Assembly (NCBI GenBank): GCA_028131545.1
Contig: JAOICL010000003.1
Span: forward strand, 1 to 64,000
Source of the DNA: Vibrio sp.
Lineage (GTDB): Bacteria > Pseudomonadota > Gammaproteobacteria > Enterobacterales > Vibrionaceae
Direction of reading: 5' to 3'
Length of the DNA stretch: 64,000 nt
Part shown: in pieces, positions 55,594-63,651 of the stretch
Numbering within the stretch: position 1 is the first letter of the stretch
Layout: each line of letters begins with the position of its first letter
Made by a program: the position numbers and the translations under genes
Notes under the pieces: model-generated
Told to the model about the DNA's origin: nothing
The model's input: only the letters and a program-made list of their open reading frames with translations
Databases searched by the model: none

Positions 55594-56760
55594 TTAATTC
55601 GACGGTTTTGTTTCCAAATACGATACTTTGATATCACCCGATATCACATTGTTTTCAAAGCAGCTGCTAATGATATTAAGCATGGTTTCGCTGACCGTTT
55701 GGCCTTTGGTTGCTATAAGTTGCCCTTTGAGCGTATAAATATCGTCTTCAATGACCATTCCAGATTTAAGCTGATTTATGTTTATGATGTACATTTCTCT
55801 TTCATATTCAACAATATGGCTCATTAAAGGTAATAATTCTGGGTCATAATATTCTGGGTTTTTATTCAGTTCGATAAGGGCATCGGCACTTTCAATACCA
55901 CTCATTTCAAGTCGAACATAGGTCGCAACGATCTTCAGCATTCTCGCTCCAATCGGTATCTCTTTGCCTTTTATATTATCTTCTGGGTATCCAGCACCAT
56001 TGAAACATTTCTCTTGATATAAAATGTTTTTTGCCAGTTTTGTCATTCTTGGGATTTTATTAATGAAACTGTGGCTTAGCAGAACACTTCGCCATAGTGT
56101 TTTTGTGTTCATCGTATGAGCTTTGCTTTGATGGATATTGAAATATTGACTGTTTAACGTTAAATAACCAAGCTGAGATAGCTGTATCATTGAGTCAAAA
56201 CTCCAATGGGGCTTCAATTTAATTTCTGACGCTAACCTCTTCATATACAATAATATTTGGCTATTATAACGGCTAATTTTAGGATTAGATAAAGACAAAA
56301 CTTCATTGAGGAGATGAATGGTGCTTTTAAGAGTTTTATCTAATAGTATGCGTTCAGCAACCACTAGCTCATACATCTTTAATGCTGACTTTAGATGAAT
56401 AAGTAGCTCAGAAGAGGAGCAAGGTTTATTAATAAAACGAAAGATATCAGCGTGATTGATCGCATCAACAGAGGTTTTTTGATCCGTATTCCCCGTCAGC
56501 ATCATTCGTACGCTATCTGGAGAGCGTTCTTTTACTTTTTGCAAAAGAGTTAGCCCATCCATATTAGGCATTTGCATATCAGCAACAATGATCGCATAGT
56601 TTTTGGATTGCATTAGCTTTAATGTTTCATCAGCACTTTGAGCAACATCGAGGCTAACTTCTTTATGTAACCCACGTTTAAAGGCACTGAGTATGTTTGC
56701 TTCGTCATCAACAAGAAGTACAGGATAGTCTATAGTTATATCATCACGACTTTTTAAAAT
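55594..56760 (-). CDS. Response regulator with degenerate HD-GYP-like output; start codon unclear
   Basis: The receiver domain shows VLLVDDEANILSAFKRGL, the phosphoacceptor in IIVADMQMPNMDG, TGNTD and INKPCSSSELL. Its output domain resembles HD-GYP (CFNGAGYPEDNIKGKEIPIGARMLKIV) but lacks a clear metal-binding HD pair, so phosphodiesterase activity is doubtful. The receiver begins before any ATG, GTG or TTG in frame; the first such codon is the ATG at 56613, after the acidic pocket. The frame is open from about 56772, with an ATT at 56760. It lies 14 bp upstream of the broken MHYT kinase and may be part of the same damaged locus. Confidence 0.7.
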   Translation of the reverse strand: MLKSRDDITIDYPVLLVDDEANILSAFKRGLHKEVSLDVAQSADETLKLMQSKNYAIIVADMQMPNMDGLTLLQKVKERSPDSVRMMLTGNTDQKTSVDAINHADIFRFINKPCSSSELLIHLKSALKMYELVVAERILLDKTLKSTIHLLNEVLSLSNPKISRYNSQILLYMKRLASEIKLKPHWSFDSMIQLSQLGYLTLNSQYFNIHQSKAHTMNTKTLWRSVLLSHSFINKIPRMTKLAKNILYQEKCFNGAGYPEDNIKGKEIPIGARMLKIVATYVRLEMSGIESADALIELNKNPEYYDPELLPLMSHIVEYEREMYIININQLKSGMVIEDDIYTLKGQLIATKGQTVSETMLNIISSCFENNVISGDIKVSYLETKPSN

Positions 56761-56868
56761 TAAGTAGGAGAATTATTTCTATTGATTCATGTAAAGCTCA
56801 ACTTTGGGGTTTGAACTCAACTATGTCATACTAATCATAGTACTTATATAATAACTAGAGTGACTGTT

Positions 56869-57420
56869 GTGACAAAACCAGCAATATTTTTGGATAGAGA
56901 TGGTGTGATCAATGTTGATCATGGCTATGTACACGATGAGCATGATTTTGAGTTTATTGATGGCATTTTCGAAGCGTGTCAAAAGTTGAAAGCGATGGGG
57001 TATCTTTTGGTTGTGGTGACGAATCAATCAGGGATTGCCCGTGAAAAATTTACTGAAGATCGCTTTATGTCTTTGACACAGTGGATGGATTGGAATTTTG
57101 TCGATAATGGTGTGGAGCTTGATGGTATTTATTACTGTCCTCATCACCCTGATCATGGAAATGAAAAGTATAAACAAGATTGTGATTGCCGCAAGCCGAA
57201 ACCAGGCATGTTTAAATCCGCACAGGATTTTTTAAATATAGATATGGCTAACTCGATTATGGTGGGCGATAAGCTTTCAGATTTGCAAGCAGCTAAGGCT
57301 GCGGGTGTAAACACGCAGATATTAGTTAAAACAGGGAAAGAGATTACAGAGGAAGGTGTGTCTTTTGCCACAGTGGTATTAGAGGGTTTGGTGGATGTAC
57401 CGGGTTATTTAGAAAAATAA
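56869..57420 (+). CDS. gmhB: D-glycero-beta-D-manno-heptose 1,7-bisphosphate 7-phosphatase
   Basis: This HAD-family phosphatase of the ADP-heptose pathway is needed for lipopolysaccharide core. The 183-residue protein has catalytic aspartates in FLDRDGVIN (Asp9, Asp11), the [10 protein letters not shown] motif, the structural zinc site CPHHPDHG with [11 protein letters not shown], and [14 protein letters not shown]. The GTG at 56869 is preferred because the protein then begins MTKPAIF; a GTG at 56860 would add three residues. A long hairpin follows at 57447. Confidence 0.92.
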   Translation: MTKPAIFLDRDGVINVDHGYVHDEHDFEFIDGIFEACQKLKAMGYLLVVVTNQSGIAREKFTEDRFMSLTQWMDWNFVDNGVELDGIYYCPHHPDHGNEKYKQDCDCRKPKPGMFKSAQDFLNIDMANSIMVGDKLSDLQAAKAAGVNTQILVKTGKEITEEGVSFATVVLEGLVDVPGYLEK

Positions 57421-57446
57421 CGTGGAAGTCTAATACAGAGACAAAT

Positions 57447-57495
57447 CATTAAAACTAAAAAAGCCAGCATTAAGCTGGCTTTTTTAGTTTTAATG
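57447..57495. terminator. Shared bidirectional terminator of gmhB and the tRNA-Tyr operon
   Basis: A perfect 22-bp stem with a 5-base loop lies between gmhB and the first tRNA-Tyr (minus strand). Core arms are GCCAGC and GCTGGC with A/T tracts on both sides, so it serves both directions. It ends 1 bp from the CCA end of the tRNA. Confidence 0.92.
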
Positions 57496-57496
57496 A

Positions 57497-57581
<85 letters not shown>

Positions 57582-57678
57582 AGGGTGTTTTTATACTTAG
57601 CTAATGTTTTCCCAACACGTTTAACCAAGTTGCTTCTTACTGATATTTCTTTAAAGAATCATCAACAAGAATAAATAA

Positions 57679-57763
<85 letters not shown>

Positions 57764-57860
57764 AGGGTGTTTTTATACTTAGCTAATGTTTTCCCAACAC
57801 GTTTAACCAAGTTGCTTCTTACCGATATTTCATTAAAGAATCATCAATAAAAATAAATAA

Positions 57861-57945
<85 letters not shown>

Positions 57946-58003
57946 AGGGTATTTTTATACTTAAGCGATGATTTCCCAACACACTGCTCAAGTTCGGATG
58001 CGA

Positions 58004-58031
58004 ATAATATCAAAATGCTCAAGGCTGTAAA
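58004..58031 (-). promoter_or_regulatory. Predicted promoter of the tRNA-Tyr operon
   Basis: On the minus strand, TTTACA (58031-58026) and TATTAT (58009-58004) are 16 bp apart, followed by TCGC. A GC-containing discriminator is common for stable-RNA promoters under stringent control. It drives all three tRNA-Tyr genes. Confidence 0.7.
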
Positions 58032-58112
58032 GTGTTTTCTTTAAAAAAATTATCTACTGATGGGTTTTTACTCTACATGCTAGTGTTTTATTCATAGTTG
58101 ATAGAGGACGAT

Positions 58113-58199
58113 ATGAATATTACAAATGCGATTGATATTGATTACCAGCAATGGAACTTCTTTATGTATAATTGTCTATACCAGTGTATAGTCGCATAA
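58113..58199 (+). CDS. Possible 28-residue upstream peptide before RND efflux genes
   Basis: An ATG at 58113 with a strong GAGGA site opens a 28-codon frame ending at 58199, before the membrane-fusion gene. The peptide (starting MNITNAIDIDYQQW) resembles nothing I know. It ends over a palindrome and a TATAAT box. It may be a leader peptide, a gene remnant or chance. Confidence 0.3.
   Translation: MNITNAIDIDYQQWNFFMYNCLYQCIVA
58167..58191 (+). promoter_or_regulatory. TATAAT box and CTATAC-N4-GTATAG palindrome before the efflux operon
   Basis: A perfect -10 hexamer (58167-58172) is followed by a 16-bp inverted repeat (58176-58191), 45 bp before the fusion-protein gene. The layout, an operator just after a -10 box, is typical of TetR/MarR-type control of efflux pumps. 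The regulator gene is not in the window. Confidence 0.5.
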
Positions 58200-58235
58200 T
58201 TATATTTTTACTTTAGAAGTACATGATAGGGAAGC

Positions 58236-59372
58236 ATGACCGGTAATATGAAAATAAAAATCACATCGTCACTATTAATCGCATCGACAGTGATAGCATC
58301 GATGACCGCAGTAGCTCAAAAAGGCCCATCAAGATCAACGCCTGTTGTCGCAGAAAGTGTTGAAGAGCATATCATTTCTCAGTCTTTAACGTTAATCGGA
58401 AATCTAAAAGCGGAAGATGCCATCGTATTACGTACCGAAGTACAAGGACGCATCAAAAGTATTAAAGCAACGCCTAATGAAATCGTTAAACAAGGACAAT
58501 TGTTAGTTCAGTTAGATGATTCAAAAGAGCGAGCACAAGTTACAGAGGCTTCAGCTTATTTAAAAGATGAAGAACGTAAGCTTGATGAGTTCACTCGATT
58601 AGCTAAGCGAAAAGCCATCACTCAAACAGAAATTGAAGCACAAAAAACGAATGTTAGTATTGCGAAAGCAAGGTTACTGGCTGCGCAATCAGACTTGAGC
58701 GATCGTAATATTAAAGCGCCATTCTCGGGCACGATTGGGTTGATTGATATCAGTCGAGGGGCTTTTATTCAGCAAGGTGAAGAGCTCTTTACGCTGGATG
58801 ACTTATCCAAGATGGAATTGGATTTACAAGTGCCTGAGCGTTATCTATCCCTATTACATAATGGTATGACAGTTCAAGCGACCACTTATGCATGGAAGGG
58901 TAAGACCTTCCAAGGGACAGTGACAGGGATTGATTCTCGTATTGATTTAGATACTTTGAATGTGAAAGTTCGTATTCACTTTGATAATCAAGATACGTTA
59001 CTAAAACCGGGAATGCTCGTTTCAACACAACTTTCTTTTGCTCCTATCCAAGCGCCTATCATTCCTGTCCAAGCTTTAGAGTACTCGGGTACTAAGCGAT
59101 TTGTTTATGTCGTGTCTGATGATAATAAAGTGAAAAGAACCGAGGTTAAATTAGGTCAACGAGTTGAGAATCAAGTGGTTATTGACAGTGGTTTAGTCAT
59201 TGGTGATCGCATTGTTGTTCAAGGTGTAGTGAACATGAGGGATGGCGCTCAAGTTAAATTGCTTTCGCCAGAAGGCACGCAAAAATCAAAAGATAACGTG
59301 CGATCAAGCAAAGAACAATTAACCAAAGAAAAGTTAAACAAAGAACAGTCGACCAAAGGACAAGGTGAGTAA
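58236..59372 (+). CDS. RND efflux periplasmic adaptor (membrane fusion protein)
   Basis: This 378-residue adaptor links an RND pump to an outer-membrane channel. It has a signal peptide (about residues 1-29, cleavage near AVA), a biotinyl-lipoyl domain (VLRTEVQGRIKSI and APFSGTIGLIDISRGAFI), a coiled-coil hairpin (about 95-150), and a beta-barrel domain. The C-terminal end carries a five-residue repeat (KEQLT, KEKLN, KEQST) encoded by 15-bp units. It is followed after 2 bp by the pump gene. The ATG at 58236 has AGGGA close by; the ATG at 58248 is an alternative. Confidence 0.9.
   Translation: MTGNMKIKITSSLLIASTVIASMTAVAQKGPSRSTPVVAESVEEHIISQSLTLIGNLKAEDAIVLRTEVQGRIKSIKATPNEIVKQGQLLVQLDDSKERAQVTEASAYLKDEERKLDEFTRLAKRKAITQTEIEAQKTNVSIAKARLLAAQSDLSDRNIKAPFSGTIGLIDISRGAFIQQGEELFTLDDLSKMELDLQVPERYLSLLHNGMTVQATTYAWKGKTFQGTVTGIDSRIDLDTLNVKVRIHFDNQDTLLKPGMLVSTQLSFAPIQAPIIPVQALEYSGTKRFVYVVSDDNKVKRTEVKLGQRVENQVVIDSGLVIGDRIVVQGVVNMRDGAQVKLLSPEGTQKSKDNVRSSKEQLTKEKLNKEQSTKGQGE
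59307..59366 (+). repeat. In-frame 15-bp tandem units at the 3' end of the adaptor gene
   Basis: Four 15-bp units begin at 59307, 59322, 59337 and 59352 (consensus near ACCAAAGAACAATTA). They encode lysine/glutamine-rich pentapeptides at the protein tail, just before the stop. It is the same kind of array as at other gene ends but kept in frame. Confidence 0.85.
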
Positions 59373-59374
59373 CC

Positions 59375-62300
59375 ATGCTGATTTCTGATGTCTCAGTAAA
59401 AAGACCGGTTGCTGCGTTAGTATTAAGTATTCTGCTGTGTGTCTTTGGTATTGTATCGTTTAGTAAGCTAGCGGTACGTGAGATGCCCGATATAGAAAAC
59501 CCAGTAGTGTCTATATCGACTCGTTATGAAGGTGCTTCAGCGAGTATTGTGGAGAATCAAATCACCACCGTATTAGAAGATCAACTATCGGGTATTAGTG
59601 GTGTTGATGATATTACTTCGGTGACTCGTAATGGTTCATCACGTATCACGATTACCTTTGAAATTGGGTACAATCTTGACAGTGGTGTGAGTGACATTCG
59701 AGATGCAGTGGCCAGGGCACAACGTGGCTTACCAGATGAAGCGGATGACCCTCTTGTATTTAAAAATAACGGTTCAGGTGAAGCATCCATTTATGTGAAT
59801 CTTAGCTCTTCAGAGATGGATCGAACCCAGCTAACGGATTATGTTGAACGTGTGTTATTGGATAGGTTCAGCTTATTAAGTGGTGTGAGTTCCATTGAAG
59901 TCTCTGGTGGCTTATACAAAGTCATGTATGTGCGACTTAAACCTGAGCTGATGGCTGGGCGAGGGGTATTAACGACGGATATTACGAATGCCCTGAAGAC
60001 GGAGAATATTGAAAGTCCAGGTGGTGAGGTTCGTAATGATACGATCGTGATGTCTGTTCGTACTGATCGTAGCTATAAGACAGCGGAAGATTTCAATTAT
60101 CTCGTGGTAAAACGCTCAGGTAATGGAGGGACGGTTTATTTAAAAGACGTAGCCGATGTGTTTTTAGGAGCGCAGAATGAAGATTCAGCTTTTAAAACGA
60201 ATGGCGTGCCCAATGTCAGTATGGGCGTGGTTGCTCAATCGGATGCCAACCCACTTGAGGTCTCAGAATTAGTTCGTAAAGAAGTGGCTGATATTCAAAA
60301 GTTTTTACCAGACAATACCCGCTTGGTTATTGATTATGACGCTACGATCTTTATTGAACGTTCCATTGCCGAAGTGTATAGCACGCTCTTTATTACCGGT
60401 GGTTTGGTTGTATTGGTGCTGTATATTTTCATCGGACAAGCTAGAGCCACATTGATACCAGCTGTGACGGTTCCTGTTTCACTTATCTCTTCGTTTATCG
60501 CGGCGTATTATTTTGGTTTCTCAATAAACCTTATTACCTTAATGGCGTTAGTCTTATCCATCGGTTTAGTCGTTGATGATGCGATCGTCGTGGTGGAAAA
60601 CATTTTCCACCATATAGAAAAAGGCGAAAGCCCTTTAGTTGCAGCTTATAAAGGCACTCGAGAGGTGGGATTTGCCGTTATTGCGACCACTTTAGTGCTG
60701 ATCATGGTTTTTCTCCCAATTACCTTTATGGAAGGGGAGGTCGGGTTACTCTTTACTGAATTCTCTGTTTTATTGTCGATGTCGGTGATTTTCTCATCTT
60801 TGATTGCATTGACATTAACCCCTGTAATGGGAAGTAAAATTCTTAAAGCGAACGTAAAACCGAATCGTTTCAACCTGGCTGTTGATAAGCTATTTACGGG
60901 TCTTGAAAATGGATATCGACGTGCCATTATTGCTTTCTTTAAAGTGAAGTGGATAGCTCCTCTCATTATTCTTGCTTGTATGGCTGGTAGTTATGTATTG
61001 CTTAAGCAAGTGCCTTCACAATTAACACCACAAGAAGACAGAGGCGTCATCTTTGCTTTTGCTCGTGGTGCTGATGCGACGAGTTATAACCGGATGTCTG
61101 CGAATATGGACATCATTGAAAATCGTATTAAACCATTATTAGGGCAAGGCGTAATCCGAACTATGATCACTCAAGCCCCTGCTTTTGGAGGTAATGCGGG
61201 TGACCAAACGGGGTTTGTCATTATGCTCCTTGAAGATTGGGAAGATCGTGATGTGACCGCTCAAGAAGCGCTAGGGCAGGTCCGTAAAGCATTAGCGGGT
61301 ATTCCGGATATTCGAGTGTTTCCATTCATGCCTGGCTTTAGAGGAGGATCCGGTGAGCCGGTACAGTTTGTTATTGGAGGATCTGACTACAAAGAGCTAT
61401 CTAAGTGGTCTGATGTATTAGAACAAGAAGCAACGAAGTCTGGTCTAATGGAAGGTGTTGATACCAACTATTCAGAAAAGACCCCAGAACTGGTGATTCA
61501 AGTTGATCGTGAGCGAGCTGCGGAGTTGGGCATTAGTGTGAGCGATATTTCTGATACATTGGAAATTATGCTGGGCGGCCGTAGTGAAACGACATTTGTG
61601 GATCGTGGGGAAGAATATGATGTTTATATACGAGGTAATGAAGATCACTTCAATAACGCTGCCGACTTAAGTAAGATTTATCTAAGAACCAGTTCTGGTC
61701 AGTTGGTGACATTGGATACGGTAACCAAAATAGAAGAAGTCGCGTCTTCTATTCGATTGGAGCACAGCAATAAGCAGAAAACGATTACAATTAAAGCCAA
61801 CTTGACTGAAGGGGCAACGTTAGGTGACGCACTGGATTTTCTGGATAGTAAAGCGATAGAGTTATTACCAAGTGATATCTCCATTAACTATGCTGGAGAG
61901 TCCAAGGATTTCAAAGAAAACCAAGCAAGTGTGTTAATTGTTTTTGCTTTGGCTCTATTAGTCGCCTATTTGGTGCTTGCAGCTCAATTTGAAAGCTTTA
62001 TTAACCCTCTGGTTATCATGCTAACTGTACCTATGGGAATTTTTGGCGGTATCCTTGGTATGGTAGTCATGTCTCAAGGCTTTAATATTTATAGTCAAAT
62101 AGGCATGATCATGTTGATAGGAATGGTAACCAAGAACGGTATTCTAATCGTTGAATTCGCCAACCAACTGCGTGACCAAGGGGCTACTTTTGAGAAGGCG
62201 ATTATTGATTCTGCAGCTCGACGTTTACGTCCTATTTTAATGACGGCATTTACGACGCTGGCGGGATCGATTCCGTTGATTATATCGACAGGTGCCGGCT

Positions 62301-62461
62301 ATGAAAGTCGTATTTCGGTGGGTACGGTTATTTTCTTTGGAATGGGCTTTGCCACAGTAGTGACGCTTTTTGTTGTACCAGCAATGTATCGTTTAATCTC
62401 TGGGACGACACGTTCTCCTGGACATGTCGAAGCACAGCTGAATAAAGAATTGGATTCTTAA
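59375..62461 (+). CDS. RND-family efflux pump inner-membrane transporter
   Basis: This 1028-residue HAE1-type proton-driven transporter has twelve membrane segments in two repeats and large periplasmic loops. It shows the start MLISDVSVKRPVAALVLS, the proton-relay aspartate pair in GLVVDDAIVVVENI, a later GMVTKNGILIVEFAN segment, and the terminal FFGMGFATVVTLFVVPAMY helix. It works with the upstream adaptor (2-bp gap) and an outer-membrane channel not in this window. The substrate range is unknown. A 16-bp repeat array and terminator follow. Confidence 0.93.
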   Translation: MLISDVSVKRPVAALVLSILLCVFGIVSFSKLAVREMPDIENPVVSISTRYEGASASIVENQITTVLEDQLSGISGVDDITSVTRNGSSRITITFEIGYNLDSGVSDIRDAVARAQRGLPDEADDPLVFKNNGSGEASIYVNLSSSEMDRTQLTDYVERVLLDRFSLLSGVSSIEVSGGLYKVMYVRLKPELMAGRGVLTTDITNALKTENIESPGGEVRNDTIVMSVRTDRSYKTAEDFNYLVVKRSGNGGTVYLKDVADVFLGAQNEDSAFKTNGVPNVSMGVVAQSDANPLEVSELVRKEVADIQKFLPDNTRLVIDYDATIFIERSIAEVYSTLFITGGLVVLVLYIFIGQARATLIPAVTVPVSLISSFIAAYYFGFSINLITLMALVLSIGLVVDDAIVVVENIFHHIEKGESPLVAAYKGTREVGFAVIATTLVLIMVFLPITFMEGEVGLLFTEFSVLLSMSVIFSSLIALTLTPVMGSKILKANVKPNRFNLAVDKLFTGLENGYRRAIIAFFKVKWIAPLIILACMAGSYVLLKQVPSQLTPQEDRGVIFAFARGADATSYNRMSANMDIIENRIKPLLGQGVIRTMITQAPAFGGNAGDQTGFVIMLLEDWEDRDVTAQEALGQVRKALAGIPDIRVFPFMPGFRGGSGEPVQFVIGGSDYKELSKWSDVLEQEATKSGLMEGVDTNYSEKTPELVIQVDRERAAELGISVSDISDTLEIMLGGRSETTFVDRGEEYDVYIRGNEDHFNNAADLSKIYLRTSSGQLVTLDTVTKIEEVASSIRLEHSNKQKTITIKANLTEGATLGDALDFLDSKAIELLPSDISINYAGESKDFKENQASVLIVFALALLVAYLVLAAQFESFINPLVIMLTVPMGIFGGILGMVVMSQGFNIYSQIGMIMLIGMVTKNGILIVEFANQLRDQGATFEKAIIDSAARRLRPILMTAFTTLAGSIPLIISTGAGYESRISVGTVIFFGMGFATVVTLFVVPAMYRLISGTTRSPGHVEAQLNKELDS

Positions 62462-62472
62462 CCGCTTCACTC

Positions 62473-62530
62473 TAAAGCTATCTCATGTTAGAACTATTTC
62501 ATGTTAAAGCTATCTCATATTAAAGCAATA
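62473..62530 (+). repeat. 16-bp tandem array after the RND pump gene
   Basis: Three complete 16-bp units (62473-62488, 62489-62504, 62505-62520; consensus TAAAGCTATCTCATGT) and a partial fourth follow about 12 bp after the stop. It matches the length and placement of the arrays near arsC and xni. Confidence 0.88.
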
Positions 62531-62558
62531 AGGGTCTGAGTGACTCGACCTTTAAACA

Positions 62559-62594
62559 AAAATGCCTCGCTAGATTTTTAGCGAGGCATTTTTT
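62559..62594. terminator. Bidirectional terminator between RND pump gene and yitT-like gene
   Basis: A 14-bp perfect stem (AAAATGCCTCGCTA / TAGCGAGGCATTTT) with a 6-base loop is followed by a T tract. It lies between convergent genes. Confidence 0.9.
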
Positions 62595-62641
62595 ATTCGT
62601 TCATCAACATTAATTGACCGTTGATGAAGTGGCGATGGTAT

Positions 62642-63244
62642 TTAATCGGTGTACTTGACCACATAACGATTGGGTTTATGGTTCATGGATAAGACGATAC
62701 TGACCGCAATCACACTGACGATCGAATAAAAGACAACCATAGGCGTCGCATAAATAAGAGCAGAACTGATGATGATGGTATCAACAATAAGTTGTGCTTT
62801 ACCTGCTGCAAACCCCGTTTTATCTTGAATATATAAGCAAAGTACATTGAACCCACCTAAGCTGGAACGATGTCGAAATAGGATTAACATCCCGATACCC
62901 GCTAATAACCCACCAGTGATGGCACTGTATAATGGATCAATGCTTTCCAGGGGCATAAATAAATGTATTTGATCAGCCATAATCGACACTAAGCCACCAG
63001 ATATTAAACTGTTTAGAGCAAAGGCTTTACCAAAGCGACGCCACGCAAGCACATAAAAGGGGAGGTTACAAAGAAAGTAAAGTGTGCCAAAAGAGAGGTC
63101 AGAAAATTGGTTAAAAAATAAAGCCAAACCTGCGGTTCCACCGGTTAGGAAGCCTGATACTTGAAAGAAATACAAACCATGAGCAACCAAAAAGCTGCCA
63201 ATGATGATTGCAATTCCATCCTCTTTTAAAGTGTGTTTTTCCAT
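62642..63244 (-). CDS. YitT family membrane protein
   Basis: This 200-residue protein has about six membrane segments and the YitT/DUF161 landmarks GLYFFQVSGFLTGGTAGLAL (near the N-terminus), SGGLVSIMADQ, and FRHRSSLGGFNVLCLYIQDKTG. Transport of an unknown solute is assumed for the family. It is a stand-alone gene, convergent with the RND pump and divergent from glyA, with about 400 bp between it and glyA. Confidence 0.88.
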   Translation of the reverse strand: MEKHTLKEDGIAIIIGSFLVAHGLYFFQVSGFLTGGTAGLALFFNQFSDLSFGTLYFLCNLPFYVLAWRRFGKAFALNSLISGGLVSIMADQIHLFMPLESIDPLYSAITGGLLAGIGMLILFRHRSSLGGFNVLCLYIQDKTGFAAGKAQLIVDTIIISSALIYATPMVVFYSIVSVIAVSIVLSMNHKPNRYVVKYTD

Positions 63245-63651
63245 TATACCCTTCGACTATCAATAATATGATGCGTAAATCCCTATATAGTAATTTCATA
63301 TGTAAGATTTTGATAGCCATTGAAAAAAACACTAGCCAGAGAGTGTCATAACAATGAAACAGGAGTGTATTAAATTATTTACAGTCCTTTGTTAAATCGA
63401 TCTGAAATTTATCGAGGTGTGTTCGAGAATAAATTTGATTTAATTCTTTAATTACATCAAATTTCCTGTAAAATCTGGGAAATATAGATACGAAAACGTT
63501 TGCTTTGTTATTTTTGGTGGTATCTTTTGTATTATAAAGATATATCTAAGCCAGTAATATCGTGATGTTTTCATGAGTATTTTGAGTTTGCCTCACTATT
63601 CAACTTAGGTATAGTAAGCACTCAAGGATTTATCTGAACTAGGAGAGACAG
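63245..63651. other. Intergenic region between yitT-like gene and glyA
   Basis: This AT-rich region of about 407 bp must hold divergent promoters. Apart from a PurR-like site (63490-63505) and possible -10 hexamers near 63530, I see no open frame, riboswitch or RNA gene. The long leader is typical of glyA genes under multiple regulators. Confidence 0.5.
63490..63505 (+). promoter_or_regulatory. PurR-type operator upstream of glyA
   Basis: ACGAAAACGTTTGCTT matches the PurR consensus ANGCAANCGNTTNCNT with one mismatch at position 4. In E. coli, glyA is repressed by PurR, so the same link is expected here. It lies about 146 bp before the start codon. Confidence 0.7.

Noticed and set aside
63245..63651. 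Glycine riboswitch in the glyA leader
   Set aside because: I could not find the conserved aptamer cores; the region is featureless apart from a PurR-like site.
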